Source: Variovorax sp.
Lineage (GTDB): Bacteria; Pseudomonadota; Gammaproteobacteria; Burkholderiales; Burkholderiaceae_C
Direction: 5' to 3'
DNA: 6,767 nt
NCBI GenBank assembly: GCA_028292145.1
Contig: JAQGMX010000267.1
Coordinates: 1-6,767, forward strand
The position numbers and the translations under genes are program-made. Position 1 is the first letter of the stretch. Each line of letters starts with the position of its first letter. A model generated the notes under the pieces. That model did no database searches and was not told the origin of the DNA. It saw nothing but the letters and a program-made list of their open reading frames with translations. Shown piece after piece: positions 5,624 through 6,767 of this stretch.

Positions 5624-6720
5624 GGCGAACGCCTTTCCTGAAGAATGGCCCGGCGCGCGGCGTGCGAGCCCGGCTTGGGTTCCGTAGCGGGCTCGCCCTG
5701 TTTGGCTGCCCGCTCGGAACGACGGCGCACGGCGGCCAGTGCGGCGGCGGAAGACGCCGAAGACGACGTCGCCGATGCCGGCGTTGCAGGCGCCCCTGCC
5801 GCGCCCTGGCCGTTCGCATCGCTCGGTTCGTTGTGCGCCGAAGGCGGCGGCGCGGCCGGGCCTTGTCCGCCGACCGGAACCAGCACCAGCACATAGCGCG
5901 CTGCCGTCACCTGCGCAAGCGGAACGCAATAGATGCGCGCAAAACCGGAGTCCGCCCGGCGCTCGATGCGGTCGATTTTCGCCACCGGAAGCCCGGCCGG
6001 ATAGACGCCGTCGACGCCGCTGGTCGCCAGCAGGTCGCCTTCCTGCAGATCCGAGTTGGCCGCCATGAAGCGCAGTTCCAGCCCGCCGCTGCGCGAATTC
6101 GCATCGCCGAACGCGACGCTGCGGGCGCCGGTGCGCATGTTCTGCACCGGGATCGCCAGATCGCGGTCGATCACCAGCGTGACTTCGCTCGTGAAGGGCT
6201 GCACCTGCGTCACCTGGCCGAGTACGCCCTTTTCGTCGATCACCGGAGAACCGGCGACCACGCCGTTCGAAAGGCCCTGGTCGATCACGATCTTGCGGGT
6301 GTACGGATCGGCTGCGTCGTAGAGCACCTCGGCCGCCCGGCCCGGCGTCGGCACGGTCTGGCGCAACTGCAGCATGGCGCGCAGGCGCGCATTCTCGTTG
6401 GCCAGCGCATCGGCCTGGCTGGCACGTTCGGCCTGCAGCGCCAGCGCGCGCCGCGCTTCCGATTCGTTGTGCTGGGCGGTCTGCAGGTTTTCCATGTAGC
6501 GGCCGCCGTCGGCGACAGCCTGCACCGGCTTCAGCGCCAGCCACTGCACCGGATACAGCACCGTACCGATCGCCAGCCGGATCGGCCGCACGAGATGAAA
6601 GCGCGCGTCCGCCACCATCAGGAACAGCGCCAGCGCGCTGAAGAAGATCAGCTTGCTGAGCGCCGACGGCCCCTGGTTGAAGAGGGGCGGCGCAGATCGA
6701 TCAAGGGTGCCAAGCGGCAT
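5620..6720 (-). CDS. mreC: Rod shape-determining protein MreC
   Basis: Bitopic inner-membrane protein whose periplasmic part binds and activates PBP2 in the elongasome. It has 366 residues, near the length of E. coli MreC. A short cytoplasmic N-terminus precedes one membrane span (about 20-38, ALSKLIFFSALALFLMVAD). A periplasmic coiled coil follows (about 72-120, rich in Ala, Glu, Gln and Arg), then the beta-rich MreC domain (about 121-282) with the family-typical TSGVDGVYPAGLPVAKI at 233-249. The tail (283-366) is low-complexity: first Pro/Ala/Ser/Gly-rich, then strongly basic (VRRRSERAAK, HAARRAILQERRSP). ATG 6720 gives the full membrane anchor, and the next Met falls inside the span. Only a weak SD (AGG 6734-6732, 11 bases away) precedes it. 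mreB is expected upstream beyond the window edge; the 47 bases at 6721-6767 show no gene and no scorable promoter. Confidence 0.96.
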   Translation of the reverse strand: MPLGTLDRSAPPLFNQGPSALSKLIFFSALALFLMVADARFHLVRPIRLAIGTVLYPVQWLALKPVQAVADGGRYMENLQTAQHNESEARRALALQAERASQADALANENARLRAMLQLRQTVPTPGRAAEVLYDAADPYTRKIVIDQGLSNGVVAGSPVIDEKGVLGQVTQVQPFTSEVTLVIDRDLAIPVQNMRTGARSVAFGDANSRSGGLELRFMAANSDLQEGDLLATSGVDGVYPAGLPVAKIDRIERRADSGFARIYCVPLAQVTAARYVLVLVPVGGQGPAAPPPSAHNEPSDANGQGAAGAPATPASATSSSASSAAALAAVRRRSERAAKQGEPATEPKPGSHAARRAILQERRSP

Positions 6721-6767
6721 GGTCGGAATGACCTGTCAGTAACTCGGGAAGCCAATGTAACGAAGTT

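Noticed and set aside
3132..5894. mrdA extended upstream to 920 codons, and likewise mreD extended to position 6544
   Set aside because: The extra residues are out-of-frame readings of mreD and mreC. The natural starts at 5105 and 5623 coincide with ATGA overlaps.
1..6767. Mobile elements, CRISPR arrays, tRNA or rRNA genes, defence or toxin-antitoxin modules
   Set aside because: I saw no transposase or integrase motifs, terminal repeats, regularly spaced repeats or cloverleaf-like sequence on either strand.

Overview
The window looks like ordinary chromosome from a high-GC proteobacterium. The N-terminus of MreC (a GPSALSKLIFF-type anchor after a short Pro-rich leader) and the mreC-mreD-mrdA order fit a betaproteobacterium best. 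That placement rests on family resemblance judged by eye, not on a search. Coding DNA is very GC-rich (about 77% by hand count in 1021-1080).

Layout. Positions 1-708 hold the C-terminal part of a PLP-dependent class III (omega) aminotransferase, cut by the window edge. After a 99-base gap with a terminator-like hairpin comes a complete FAD-dependent GMC oxidoreductase on the same strand (808-2514). The gap 2515-2867 is the most unusual part: a trailer of about 145 bases, a very strong intrinsic terminator (2660-2689), an AT-rich patch (about 36% GC in 2741-2820) with regularly spaced A-tracts, and a plausible sigma-70-type promoter. This promoter leads into a small unrecognised gene of 81 codons (2868-3113, + strand).

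That small gene converges, with an 18-base gap, on a tightly packed minus-strand cell-shape cluster transcribed from right to left: mreC (6720-5620), mreD (5623-5102) and mrdA (5105-3132). Each pair of neighbours overlaps by 4 bases (ATGA). The cluster encodes the elongasome: MreC and MreD are the membrane scaffold that links MreB filaments to peptidoglycan synthesis, and MrdA (PBP2) is the transpeptidase of that complex. mreB is expected just beyond the right edge. The usual glycosyltransferase partner gene rodA (mrdB) does not follow mrdA here.

I found no mobile element, CRISPR array, rRNA or tRNA, and no new multi-gene system. The items most worth a second look are the 2515-2867 intergenic region, the small ORF it appears to drive, and the absence of rodA next to mrdA.
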